Source of the DNA: Myxococcales bacterium
GTDB lineage: Bacteria; Myxococcota; UBA727; JABDBI01
DNA length: 64,000 nucleotides
Assembly (NCBI GenBank): GCA_023898405.1
Contig: CP060221.1
Location: 2,061,501 to 2,125,500, forward strand
Direction of reading: 5' to 3'
The notes below the pieces were generated by a model. The model saw only the letters and a list, made by a program, of their open reading frames with translations. It made no database searches and was not told the DNA's origin. Within the stretch, counting starts at the first letter, position 1; each line of letters starts with the position of its first letter. Shown here in pieces: positions 43,602 to 51,931 of this stretch. Made by a program: the position numbers and the translations under genes.

Positions 43602-44323
43602 TGTCCTCCACGAATATCTTCAGGAATATCAATGAATAAATAATCGCCGATCGCTACAATATGCCCTTGGAATCCTGCTAATGCGCCAGAATATCTTATA
43701 TTAGTAGTAAGGGCTTTTTGGCATAAGCTAAGAGAAGTGCTGTTAATTTTATTGCCGGCACAGGTTTCTAAGACTATCTTTGAAAAATCATTGCTATTTT
43801 TTTTCAACTCGCGCACGTAATCAAAAAGACCTTGTTGTTTGCTATTTTTAAAAATATTTTCAATAATTGCTGATGTTTTTTCGTGTTGTTGAATATTCCG
43901 AATCCAGCTGATTTTATAAATTTCAGGCCACTTTTTAATCGAAACATCTGCTTTAAGCTTTTGAGCAGAGTTCTCAAGTTCCTGTGGAGAGGCGGTAATA
44001 AGTTGAATTAGTGGATCGTTTAAATAACTTTCAAGTTTTCTAAGTTCCTGAGCATTTTTATCTGAATGGGTGGAAGTAGGGGTTACTGGCTTATTGGGAA
44101 GAGTTGTTTGATTTTTAGGTGTGGGAGGAGTTGTTTGATTTTTAGGTGTGGGAAGAGTTGTTTGATTACGGTTGAGTTTGGGTGGTGAGTCATTTTTTGT
44201 CAAATTATGCTCATGTTTTTTAGTGGGTGTTTGGTGGAATTCTTGCTTAAAATATGTCTTTTTTTCATTTTCACAGGATTGTATAAGTATGAAAAAAAAT
44301 AAAAATAATCTTTTTAATGTCAT
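43598..44323 (-). CDS. Lipoprotein with Pro/Thr/Asn tandem-repeat linker
   Basis: A 241-residue predicted lipoprotein (lipobox LIQSC). After the lipidation site comes a Lys/Asn/Thr/Pro linker that includes two and a half copies of the nonapeptide NQTT(L/P)PTPK, encoded by a 27-base DNA repeat. The folded part (residues about 95-241) is helical with two cysteines and ends in an Ile/Asp block (VAIGDYLFIDIPEDIRGGH). No family was recognised. The linker probably spans the peptidoglycan or holds the domain away from the membrane. Confidence 0.6.
   Translation of the reverse strand: MTLKRLFLFFFILIQSCENEKKTYFKQEFHQTPTKKHEHNLTKNDSPPKLNRNQTTLPTPKNQTTPPTPKNQTTLPNKPVTPTSTHSDKNAQELRKLESYLNDPLIQLITASPQELENSAQKLKADVSIKKWPEIYKISWIRNIQQHEKTSAIIENIFKNSKQQGLFDYVRELKKNSNDFSKIVLETCAGNKINSTSLSLCQKALTTNIRYSGALAGFQGHIVAIGDYLFIDIPEDIRGGH
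44101..44168. repeat. 27-base tandem repeat, about 2.5 copies, inside lipoprotein gene
   Basis: Units at 44101-44127 and 44128-44154 differ at one base, and a third partial copy follows to 44168. The period equals nine codons (NQTTLPTPK), so copy-number change keeps the reading frame and would lengthen or shorten the linker. Confidence 0.85.
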
Positions 44324-44577
44324 TTGTTTTCCTGGTTTTTTAATATATTATTTTATGTTTAATCTCAAGTAAATATGTGGCAAAAATAGTAGATAGAAAT
44401 TTCTACCATTATTTTCGGATTTGTAAAGCCTTTCTGTTTTTTGTGCTCAGGACAGTAATAGTCATTAGCTTGAAGGTAGTGTTCTTATTTTTGTCTAAAA
44501 AAAAATTAGGTCTTTTAAGAAAGAGTGGGCAAAGATGAATATGCACGTTATACATGCAAAAAAATCTCGAGGCCATA

Positions 44578-46716
44578 ATGAAAGAGCATAAAATTAATTC
44601 TGCAGATATTCTTGGCTGGCAAAAATTAGCTGAGTATGAGCGTGCAGGAAAGAACAACTCTTTTTCAAGCAAAGAGAGCAAAAAAAATCAACATGATCCT
44701 GTCTATAGCTCACTTGATACAGCAGACATGAAAGAATCTATGCCTGGTTTTTTTCCCTACACCCGTGGCATTCGCGCTACTATGTACACCCATCGTCCCT
44801 GGACTATTCGCCAATATGCAGGCTTCAGCAGCGCGAAGGCATCAAATGTTTTTTATCAAGAATGTTTAAAAAAGGGGCAAAAGGGTTTGTCCGTAGCATT
44901 CGATTTACCCACTCATCGCGGATATGATTCTGACAATCCTTTGGTTGTGGCTGATGTTGGTAAAGCAGGAGTTGCTATTGATTCAGTTCTCGATATGCAA
45001 GAATTATTCAAGGACATCGATCTGTCTCAAGTGAGTGTATCTATGACCATGAATGGGGCGGTGCTTCCGGTACTTGCGGCTTTTATCGTGGCTGCTGAAG
45101 AAAGCGGAGTTAGTAAAGAAAAAATTTCAGGTACGATTCAAAATGATATTTTAAAAGAATTTCTGGTGCGCAATACTTTTATTTACCCGCCAAAACCTTC
45201 AATGAGAATTGTTGCCGATATAATTGAATACAGTTCTCGATATTTGCCTCAATTTAATTCCATCAGTATCAGTGGATATCATATTCACGAAGCTGGAGCA
45301 GATTTAGCGCTAGAGCTTGGACTTACACTTGCCGATGGGATTGAGTATGTAAAAGCCGCACTTGATCGTGGTATTGCTATTGATAATTTTGCTTCGCGTT
45401 TATCTTTCTTTTTTGCCACCGGAATGGATTTTTTTATGGAAGTGGCAAAACTTCGAGCAGCTCGTACAATTTGGGCACACACTATGAAAGAGTTCGGAGC
45501 CAAAGAAGAAAAATCTTTGTTTTTAAGAACTCACTGTCAAACATCAGGCTGGAGCCTTGCTGCCAAAGATCCTCTCAACAATGTGGTGAGAACTACTATT
45601 GAAGCGATGGCTGCAGTATTAGGTGGTACCCAATCGCTGCATACCAATTCTTATGACGAAGCTATTTCTTTACCAACGTCAACCTCTTCACGTATAGCGC
45701 GTAACACACAATTAATTTTGCAACATGAAAGCCGTATTTGCGATGTAGTAGATCCGCTTGGTGGTTCTTATTATGTAGAATATTTGACAGCCAAGATTGC
45801 CAAAAAAGCAAGGCATATTATGGATCAGATAGCTTTGGCAGGTGGAATGACAAAAGCCTTAGAGACAGGTTTGCCTTCTCAGTGGATTGAGGAAGCTGCA
45901 CTTGAACGACAGGCCAGGATCGATAGTCAGCAAGAAGTAGTTGTAGGAGTAAACAAATATCAACTTGATGAAGAGGAACCTATCGAAATTTTATCTATCG
46001 ATAACCATCAAGTGATCAAAGAGCAAAAAGAAAAGTTGGCTCAACTTAAAAACACTCGCAATGAAAGCAAATGTAAATTTGCTTTAGAAGCTTTGGCACA
46101 GGGAGCGAAAGATGGAAAAAATTTATTGGAACTGAGTATCAATGCTATGCGCAATCGCGCGAGTGTTGGTGAAGTAAGTGAGGCCTTAGAACAAGTATTT
46201 AGGCGCTTTGAGCCAAAAGTGTCATCGAGCTTTGGAGTCTATAAAAAAATGTATGATAAGGAAGATGAACTTCAAGAGTTACTTAGTGAAACCAAAGCAT
46301 TGGCTAAGCTGATGGGACGTCAGCCTCGATTGTTGGTAGCAAAATTGGGTCAAGATGGGCACGATAGGGGAGCAAAAGTTATTGCCAGTGCCTTTGCCGA
46401 TCTTGGTTTTGATGTTGATCTTTCTCCACTCTTTCAAACGCCAAAAACTATAGCCCAGCAAGCAATCGATAATGATGTGCATGTGATAGGTGTAAGCACC
46501 TTAGCTGCAGGACATCTTACTTTGGTGCCTGAGCTGATGAAAGAGCTTAAAAAGAGAAGTGCCAACGATATCTTAGTGGTGGTGGGAGGTGTTATTCCTC
46601 CGCAGGATTATGACACACTAAAAAGCCTTGGAGTTTTAGAAATTTTTGGGCCGGGTACAAGCGTGCTGAGTGCTGCTCATCGTGTATTGGAATGTTTAAA
46701 AGCACGGATCAAATAA
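44578..46716 (+). CDS. scpA: Methylmalonyl-CoA mutase, single-subunit (catalytic plus B12-binding domain)
   Basis: This adenosylcobalamin-dependent enzyme interconverts methylmalonyl-CoA and succinyl-CoA in propionate and branched-chain metabolism. It has 712 residues from ATG 44578, which has GAGG at good spacing; ATG 44554 is an in-frame alternative. The catalytic barrel has FPYTRGIRATMYTHRPWTIR, VAFDLPTHRGYDSDNP and SISGYHIHEAGAD. The C-terminal cobalamin domain has the base-off motif GQDGHDRG (His595) and VGVSTLAAGH-like residues. The next gene, MeaB, overlaps by TAATG. No separate small subunit is present, so it should be a homodimer. Confidence 0.96.
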   Translation: MKEHKINSADILGWQKLAEYERAGKNNSFSSKESKKNQHDPVYSSLDTADMKESMPGFFPYTRGIRATMYTHRPWTIRQYAGFSSAKASNVFYQECLKKGQKGLSVAFDLPTHRGYDSDNPLVVADVGKAGVAIDSVLDMQELFKDIDLSQVSVSMTMNGAVLPVLAAFIVAAEESGVSKEKISGTIQNDILKEFLVRNTFIYPPKPSMRIVADIIEYSSRYLPQFNSISISGYHIHEAGADLALELGLTLADGIEYVKAALDRGIAIDNFASRLSFFFATGMDFFMEVAKLRAARTIWAHTMKEFGAKEEKSLFLRTHCQTSGWSLAAKDPLNNVVRTTIEAMAAVLGGTQSLHTNSYDEAISLPTSTSSRIARNTQLILQHESRICDVVDPLGGSYYVEYLTAKIAKKARHIMDQIALAGGMTKALETGLPSQWIEEAALERQARIDSQQEVVVGVNKYQLDEEEPIEILSIDNHQVIKEQKEKLAQLKNTRNESKCKFALEALAQGAKDGKNLLELSINAMRNRASVGEVSEALEQVFRRFEPKVSSSFGVYKKMYDKEDELQELLSETKALAKLMGRQPRLLVAKLGQDGHDRGAKVIASAFADLGFDVDLSPLFQTPKTIAQQAIDNDVHVIGVSTLAAGHLTLVPELMKELKKRSANDILVVVGGVIPPQDYDTLKSLGVLEIFGPGTSVLSAAHRVLECLKARIK

Positions 46717-47663
46717 TGAAAGACGAACAATTACTCAAGTCATTTTTGTCCGGTGATAGGCGAGCGCTTTCACAGCTCATTACCTTGATAGAATCGGATC
46801 GCGAAAGTGATCGTAAAAAAGCAGCTCATCTTTTAAAGAACATGCACAATTCTCAGAAGAGTTTGCGTATTGCCTTGTCAGGGCCACCAGGCGTGGGGAA
46901 AAGTAGTCTTATCAATGTGCTTGGCAAAAAGTTGCGTGCTCAAAATTATAAAGTTGCTATTCTTCCTATTGATCCGGCGAGCGAGGTACATGGAGGAAGT
47001 ATTCTTGCTGACAAAACCAGGATGACGCAATTGCTTGATGATGAAGGTGTGTATATTCGCCCATCCTCATCACGAGCAGTTTTGGGAGGAGTGAGTGTTG
47101 CAACACACGATGTAATTTTTGCCGTTGAATCATTTGGTTTTAATGCCGTGATAATCGAGACAGTTGGAGTTGGTCAATCGGAAACATTGGCTTATTCTCT
47201 AGCTGATCATTTTGTTGTGATGATGCAGCCTGGAGCAGGTGATCAGCTGCAAGCCTTAAAAAAAGGTATTCTTGAACGAGCTGATTTTATTATTGTCAAT
47301 AAATTTGATGATGCCCTTAAGTCTTTAGCTCGAGCGACCTACAATCAACTTAAAGGAGCACTCAATACGCCGGTCTACTTAGTGAGTGCTATGCTAGATA
47401 TTGGTGTAGATGATTTTTGTTCTGATCTTTTTAAAACCCATCAACAAAAAATGGCGAGTGCTTATCTTTTTTCAGAACGGCAAAAGCGCTTGCATTCATT
47501 TTTACGTTTTGCTTTTGAACGTGAATTTATGAAAAGACTCTTTGAGCAATCTTCTACTCAAGAAAAAGCGCAAAGAATTATCCAAGAGATTGTCACAAAA
47601 AAACAAGCGCTCGCTCCTGAGCTCAACGCCTGGATTGATGAGATTTTTAATCGCATTCAATAA
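46716..47663 (+). CDS. meaB: Methylmalonyl-CoA mutase-associated GTPase MeaB
   Basis: This G3E-type GTPase chaperone loads and protects the cobalamin cofactor of methylmalonyl-CoA mutase. It has 315 residues from ATG 46716; the frame is open from 46692, but the TAATG junction with the mutase gene makes 46716 the natural start. Walker A is SGPPGVGKSSL. Switch-region blocks include PIDPASEVHGGSILADKTRM and IIETVGVGQSE. NKFDD serves as the NKxD-type specificity motif. The 3' end overlaps the convergent thiN gene by 17 bases. Confidence 0.95.
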   Translation: MKDEQLLKSFLSGDRRALSQLITLIESDRESDRKKAAHLLKNMHNSQKSLRIALSGPPGVGKSSLINVLGKKLRAQNYKVAILPIDPASEVHGGSILADKTRMTQLLDDEGVYIRPSSSRAVLGGVSVATHDVIFAVESFGFNAVIIETVGVGQSETLAYSLADHFVVMMQPGAGDQLQALKKGILERADFIIVNKFDDALKSLARATYNQLKGALNTPVYLVSAMLDIGVDDFCSDLFKTHQQKMASAYLFSERQKRLHSFLRFAFEREFMKRLFEQSSTQEKAQRIIQEIVTKKQALAPELNAWIDEIFNRIQ

Positions 47664-48303
47664 CAAGATCCTTATCAAATGGAAGCAACACCAATAAATT
47701 TTGGCTTTGGCAGCGTAATGAAATAGTGTTGTGAGAAATTTTATTGAGGGTTCCCAGACTGTTATGTATCGACAGATATTCATTTTTTAAAGGATACAAA
47801 ACTCCTTCAGTATTTATCGGTCCTACTTGGTGAGCAAGTGGATATAAAGAAAAGTAAGATAAATTACTCCCTGAAATCAGAAGATGCTTATTGGGTGGGC
47901 AGATAAAAGCCATTTGTTGGTCATCAATAAAAAAAATATTTAGATGCAATGAATATTTATTGAGAACAAAAATATTGGTGAGAAAATGATCTGCTCTTAA
48001 GCCAAAAGCCCCCATCACTAAGAGATTTTTTAAATTCTTTTCCATGCAGTACTTAAAGACTTTTTCCAGGTCATTACTATTTTGATCTTCTACATGAACG
48101 AAAGGTATTGTTAAGCGAGAGCAGCTATCCATATCACCAATAACAAGATCAGGACTGAAATTATGGTCAAAGCACCATGATGCAGCTCCATCAGCAGCGA
48201 GCAAAGAAGATGCATGCTTGAGATGATTCAAAAAAAAATGTGGGCTTGGTTTTTGACCATCAGCTGCAATTAAGGTGAATTGTTTGCTTGGAAATGGGTA
48301 CAT
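47647..48303 (-). CDS. thiN: Thiamine pyrophosphokinase
   Basis: This enzyme transfers pyrophosphate from ATP to thiamine to give thiamine diphosphate. It has 218 residues from ATG 48303, with AGGT upstream; the frame is open to 48342. Motifs are LIAADGQKP, AADGAASWCF, PDLVIGDMDS and the signature DQNSNDLEKV. GAFGLRADHFL further supports the family. It follows the DsbA-like lipoprotein gene on the same strand. Confidence 0.9.
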   Translation of the reverse strand: MYPFPSKQFTLIAADGQKPSPHFFLNHLKHASSLLAADGAASWCFDHNFSPDLVIGDMDSCSRLTIPFVHVEDQNSNDLEKVFKYCMEKNLKNLLVMGAFGLRADHFLTNIFVLNKYSLHLNIFFIDDQQMAFICPPNKHLLISGSNLSYFSLYPLAHQVGPINTEGVLYPLKNEYLSIHNSLGTLNKISHNTISLRCQSQNLLVLLPFDKDLVIECD

Positions 48304-48320
48304 AAAATACCTGTAGTTAT

Positions 48321-49253
48321 CTATGGGCCACGTGCTTCGCAATTGATTGAGGCACGCTCAAGTTCCATTGCTAAACGTAGTTTAAGCGCATCATCTTTTA
48401 GGCTCAGGTGAAAAGGACGTCCGTTAAAGAGAATCGCTGGGGTTGCAAGAAGTTTTAAATCTTTAATGGCATGGTCACGTTGAGCAATAATTTTTTGTGC
48501 TAAATCTTCTCGTTGTATATCTTTTTCAAACTGCAGCATTTGTTCTTCGTTAAAAATAGTTGAGGCCAAAGTTTTGATGATATCTTCGTTCAAACTTCCA
48601 TTTTGGCTCAGGAGCAGATCGTGCATTTCCCAAAATTTTCCCTGAAGTCCCGCCGCTTCAGCTGCGACAGCTGCCTTTTGCGCATTGGCATGTCTTTTGA
48701 GAGGAAAATGCATGAAGTACAGCTGCACGTTATCTTTTTCATCGTCAATCAGTTTTGATAAAGGTTTAAACACTGTTTTGCATGCAGGACATTCAAAGTC
48801 AGTAAATTCAACTATGGTGATAGGAGCCTTTTTGTTGCCCCTATGATGCGCTCCAAGAAGATTTACTTTTCGAGGAGTAGCAAGAAAGCCTGCATTGATT
48901 TCTTCGTTTAAGCCTTGAATGACATAGCGCTCAGGATGACCCATAGACAATTGATCAATGGCCCATTGGCCGAGCATGATACCCGGTTTGCAAGCATTTT
49001 TCATAACTAAGCATTGAGCAAAAGTTTTCCTACATCCGCATGGGCAGATCTCGTCGTTGAAGAGAGCAATAATTTTATCTTGTTGTTCTTGATTATTAAG
49101 CTTTGAAAAATCAAGAGCCGGAAACTGCTCAATTTTATTGCCGACCTTTGCATATTCATCGTCTTTTCGTATGTTTTTTTTCGAGCTGCATCCCTGATCA
49201 GTGCACGAGGCGAGAATAAGTACCATGAGCAATATTATACGTTTCATGTCCAT
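48321..49253 (-). CDS. Lipoprotein with CPCGC domain and DsbA-like thioredoxin domain
   Basis: A 310-residue predicted lipoprotein (lipobox LILASC). The first domain (residues about 60-120) carries CPCGCRKTFAQC, a Cys-rich CcmH-like motif often fused or adjacent to thiol oxidoreductases in deltaproteobacterial genomes. The second domain is a DsbA/DsbG-type thioredoxin fold with active site FECPACK and cis-Pro region ATPAILFNGRP. It probably handles disulfides in the periplasm, perhaps for the many Cys-rich secreted proteins encoded nearby; that link is inference. It may be co-transcribed with thiN, 17 bases downstream. Confidence 0.82.
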   Translation of the reverse strand: MDMKRIILLMVLILASCTDQGCSSKKNIRKDDEYAKVGNKIEQFPALDFSKLNNQEQQDKIIALFNDEICPCGCRKTFAQCLVMKNACKPGIMLGQWAIDQLSMGHPERYVIQGLNEEINAGFLATPRKVNLLGAHHRGNKKAPITIVEFTDFECPACKTVFKPLSKLIDDEKDNVQLYFMHFPLKRHANAQKAAVAAEAAGLQGKFWEMHDLLLSQNGSLNEDIIKTLASTIFNEEQMLQFEKDIQREDLAQKIIAQRDHAIKDLKLLATPAILFNGRPFHLSLKDDALKLRLAMELERASINCEARGP

Positions 49254-49281
49254 GCGTCCTTTTAAAAGTAGGAAATATGCA

Positions 49282-49548
49282 CTAATAGGTATTTAAATTG
49301 GCATAGTTACCTGAACCATAAAGCTCTACGCAGTCTACAAAACATGAAAAAATTTTTTTCAAAGTATCTAGTGGATAAAGGCAGTCGATATCAGCAGGCT
49401 GTTGCTGAGTATTTTCTTCATTTTCTTCGGACCCAATCTCATTAATTTCTTCAAGCTCAATTCCTTCCATGAATTCAGCAGGATGCATAGCCACTGTTAC
49501 AAAAGCAAAAAACATGAAAATAATAAACTTATAGATATTGTTTCTCAT
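49282..49548 (-). CDS. Small secreted acidic protein
   Basis: An 88-residue product with a Sec signal peptide (NIYKFIIFMFFAFVTVAM). The mature part is very acidic (EGIELEEINEIGSEENEEN) and ends with three cysteines (DCLYPL, SCFVDCVELYG). The start has GAGG upstream. No family was recognised. It precedes the DsbA-like lipoprotein gene by 28 bases on the same strand and could be its client, which is speculation. Confidence 0.5.
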   Translation of the reverse strand: MRNNIYKFIIFMFFAFVTVAMHPAEFMEGIELEEINEIGSEENEENTQQQPADIDCLYPLDTLKKIFSCFVDCVELYGSGNYANLNTY

Positions 49549-49904
49549 AAAAACCTCTCGTGTAAAATCTTTATGCGGCTATGTTGGGCTCAACCATGAA
49601 CGGATGTTTGTATCTGAAACCAACTTTTGTGGTGATACAAGCTTAGGTTTTTCTTAAACCCGTATCTCTTACAATGTCTGTAGAAATATACAACATAATT
49701 TGATGTACAAAAAAACGAGATGAATCTTAAAATTGATCTAGACCGGAATTACTGGGTTTAGTTTATTATTGAATAATAATATTTATATTTTAATAAGGGA
49801 CTAGTAAGTGCGATTTTTTCTTGTATGGTATAGGTGAGGTTTAAGCTAAACGTTGTAAAAAAACTTTGCCAAATATTTTTAAACAGTCTTTAAGGCAAAA
49901 AAAC
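49549..49904. other. 356-base AT-rich gap upstream of tsaD
   Basis: It contains the tsaD ribosome site (AAGG at 49892-49895) and an imperfect hairpin around 49636-49667 (GATAC ... GTATC). Otherwise it is AT-rich and holds no recognisable gene. Divergent promoters for tsaD and the acidic small protein presumably lie here. Confidence 0.45.
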
Positions 49905-50930
49905 ATGAAAAAAATTCTTGCTATTGAAACAAGCTGCGATGATACAGCTGTTGCCGTGATCAATGAACAAGGACAGATTTTAGGCAACGCAATCTACACT
50001 CAGGTGCATGAATATGCTCGTTATGGTGGTGTGGTGCCTGAGATTGGTTCGAGGGCTCATATTGAACAGATTTTGTGCACCACTAAATTGGCTTTAAAAA
50101 AAGCATGCTTAGAAATTTCAGCAATTGATGTGGTAGCAGCGACTATAGCTCCCGGGCTGGTAGGCCCTCTATTGGTAGGCGCAAATTTTGCTAAAGGTTT
50201 AGCTTTGTCTTTGAATATTCCTTTTGTGGGGGTGCATCATATTCGAGGTCATGTGCTTGCAGGCTTGAGCGAGCCTGATTTTCCAAAGCCTCCTTTCATT
50301 GCGCTGATTGCATCAGGGGGGCATAGTGCTTTGTATCAGTGCGATAAAAATTATCGCATCAGCTTGATCGGTGAAACCTTAGATGATGCAGCAGGAGAAG
50401 CATTTGATAAGATCGGTCGAGCATTGGGATTAGGCTATCCCGCAGGCAAAAAAATGGATGAACTTGCACGCTTAGGTGATGCAAGCCGTTTCAAATTACC
50501 TATCGCCATGCGCAAAGAATCACATTTTAATTTTTCTTTTTCTGGACTTAAAACGGAAGCAATACGTTGCATTCGGGAACAAAATCCCTTTAATGAACAG
50601 AGTTTAAAAGATTTATGTGCTTCGGTAGAATGCGCAATTTCTCAGGCGCTGTGCGAGCGAACTCTAAGAGCTGCTCAAGAAAAAAACATAAAAAATATTG
50701 TGATCGGTGGAGGGGTAGCAGCGAATACCGGTTTACGCCATACCATAAAAAGCCAGTGTGATACTTTAGGCATTTCACTTTATCTTCCTCCTAAGGAGCT
50801 TTGTACTGATAATGCGGTGATGATTGCCCGTGCAGCGCTTATTGAGTTAAAAGATGGCAGAGTGAGTTCACTGGCAACTGATGTGAAGGCAACTCTTCCA
50901 GTAGAACAAGCTGATGCACTTGTTCAATAA
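49905..50930 (+). CDS. tsaD: tRNA N6-adenosine threonylcarbamoyltransferase TsaD
   Basis: TsaD transfers the threonylcarbamoyl group to A37 of ANN-decoding tRNAs, with TsaB and TsaE. It has 341 residues from ATG 49905 behind AAGG; the frame is open to 49866. It starts with the canonical ILAIETSCDDTAVAV. The metal-binding HHIRGH, ALIASGGHSALY and the LDDAAGEAFDKIGRALGLGYPAG block are all intact. GGGVAANTGLR lies near the C-terminus. It stands alone. Confidence 0.96.
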   Translation: MKKILAIETSCDDTAVAVINEQGQILGNAIYTQVHEYARYGGVVPEIGSRAHIEQILCTTKLALKKACLEISAIDVVAATIAPGLVGPLLVGANFAKGLALSLNIPFVGVHHIRGHVLAGLSEPDFPKPPFIALIASGGHSALYQCDKNYRISLIGETLDDAAGEAFDKIGRALGLGYPAGKKMDELARLGDASRFKLPIAMRKESHFNFSFSGLKTEAIRCIREQNPFNEQSLKDLCASVECAISQALCERTLRAAQEKNIKNIVIGGGVAANTGLRHTIKSQCDTLGISLYLPPKELCTDNAVMIARAALIELKDGRVSSLATDVKATLPVEQADALVQ

Positions 50931-51085
50931 ACCATCAAAGAAATAGATGAAAATATTTGCAAAATTAGTTTAAGAAAAATACTTGTTAAAAATGAGTGTA
51001 TTATTTGTCTGATGTCTATTTTTTTATAAATTATTTTTAATGATTTGTTTGATTTATACTGTGTTTGTGCAAGTGGGGATGCAGT

Positions 51086-51922
51086 ATGAAAAACAGTAAG
51101 TCTTTTTTAGCTTTCAAAATTATTTTTATCTTGTTTTTGGGGAGCTGCTCAAGTTCTCAAAAAGCCAGCGATGAATGCCAAGGGTTAGATTCCAGCCTTT
51201 GTAAGGAAACTCAAGATGGCATTTTGATTGGGAAAAATTTAATGAGCAATACTTCTGTCTGTGAGGCTGGAAAAAATTGTTCTTGCGATGAGGATGGTTG
51301 CTCTTTGTTATGCGAGAAAGAAGGCTCATGTTCGTGTAGCGGAGCTGGATGCAAAATTCTGTGTGCGGATAACTCTGAGTGTAGCTGTAGTGGAGCAGGG
51401 TGTTCTATCGACTGTGTCGAGGGAGCACGCTCATGTGATTGTACCAGTAAAGATTGCCGGGTTATTAATCATGAGAACTGTGAATCGGGAAAAAATTGTA
51501 GCTGTGACGAGCCAGGGTGCTCGGTGGAATGTGGTGTGGGGGGCAGTTGCAACTGTTCAGCAGAGGATTGTACAACAATCTGTGCTCCGCAAGCACAATG
51601 CAGTTGTACAGGAGATAATTGCGGGGTTTTTTGTGTAGACGGCGCAAACTGCACCTGCGAGGGAAAAAATTGTCTGAATATTCCCACAGCCCTGTGTAAG
51701 GATAATGAAAGGTGTGAATGCGATAAAGAGCAATGTTTGCTCAATTGTGCATCGGGATCTTCTTGCTCATGTTCGGGGGAGCAGTGTTCTGTCATCTGCG
51801 ATCGAAATTCAAAATCCTGTTCCTGCTCGGGCAAGGACTGTGTTGTTGGTGCTTGTGCCTTGGGGGATAGCCGTTGCTCTTGCACAGGAGAAGGATGTTT
51901 GGTCGTAAATGGCCTTAATTAA
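51086..51922 (+). CDS. Cys-rich nested-repeat lipoprotein
   Basis: A 278-residue predicted lipoprotein from ATG 51086 (after AGTGGGGATGC), with lipobox LFLGSC. The mature part has 51 cysteines in twelve repeats of the form x5-C-x-C-x4-C-x3-C. The repeats are themselves grouped in fours: three super-repeats begin with Cys codons at 51260, 51479 and 51695 (73 and 72 codons apart). Within each super-repeat the first unit is CxCDExxC, the second and third are CSCSG-like, and the fourth has a longer linker (RVINHENC, LNIPTALC, LVVNGLN). This implies triplication of a four-unit ancestor. All cysteines are probably paired as disulfides. Function unknown; adhesion, metal binding or a surface coat are possibilities. 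Confidence 0.75.
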   Translation: MKNSKSFLAFKIIFILFLGSCSSSQKASDECQGLDSSLCKETQDGILIGKNLMSNTSVCEAGKNCSCDEDGCSLLCEKEGSCSCSGAGCKILCADNSECSCSGAGCSIDCVEGARSCDCTSKDCRVINHENCESGKNCSCDEPGCSVECGVGGSCNCSAEDCTTICAPQAQCSCTGDNCGVFCVDGANCTCEGKNCLNIPTALCKDNERCECDKEQCLLNCASGSSCSCSGEQCSVICDRNSKSCSCSGKDCVVGACALGDSRCSCTGEGCLVVNGLN

Positions 51923-51931
51923 ACCTTTCGC

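Noticed and set aside
44101..44168. CRISPR-like array
   Set aside because: The units abut without spacers and keep the reading frame; it is a coding tandem repeat. No CRISPR array was seen anywhere in the window.
44394..44405. TAGAAATTTCTA palindrome upstream of the mutase gene as an operator
   Set aside because: A single AT-rich 12-base palindrome in an AT-rich gap can arise by chance, and no second copy was found near it.
51469..51885. 138-codon minus-strand frame inside the Cys-rich lipoprotein gene
   Set aside because: Antisense shadow of the repetitive Cys codons; the + strand gene has signal peptide, lipobox and regular repeats.
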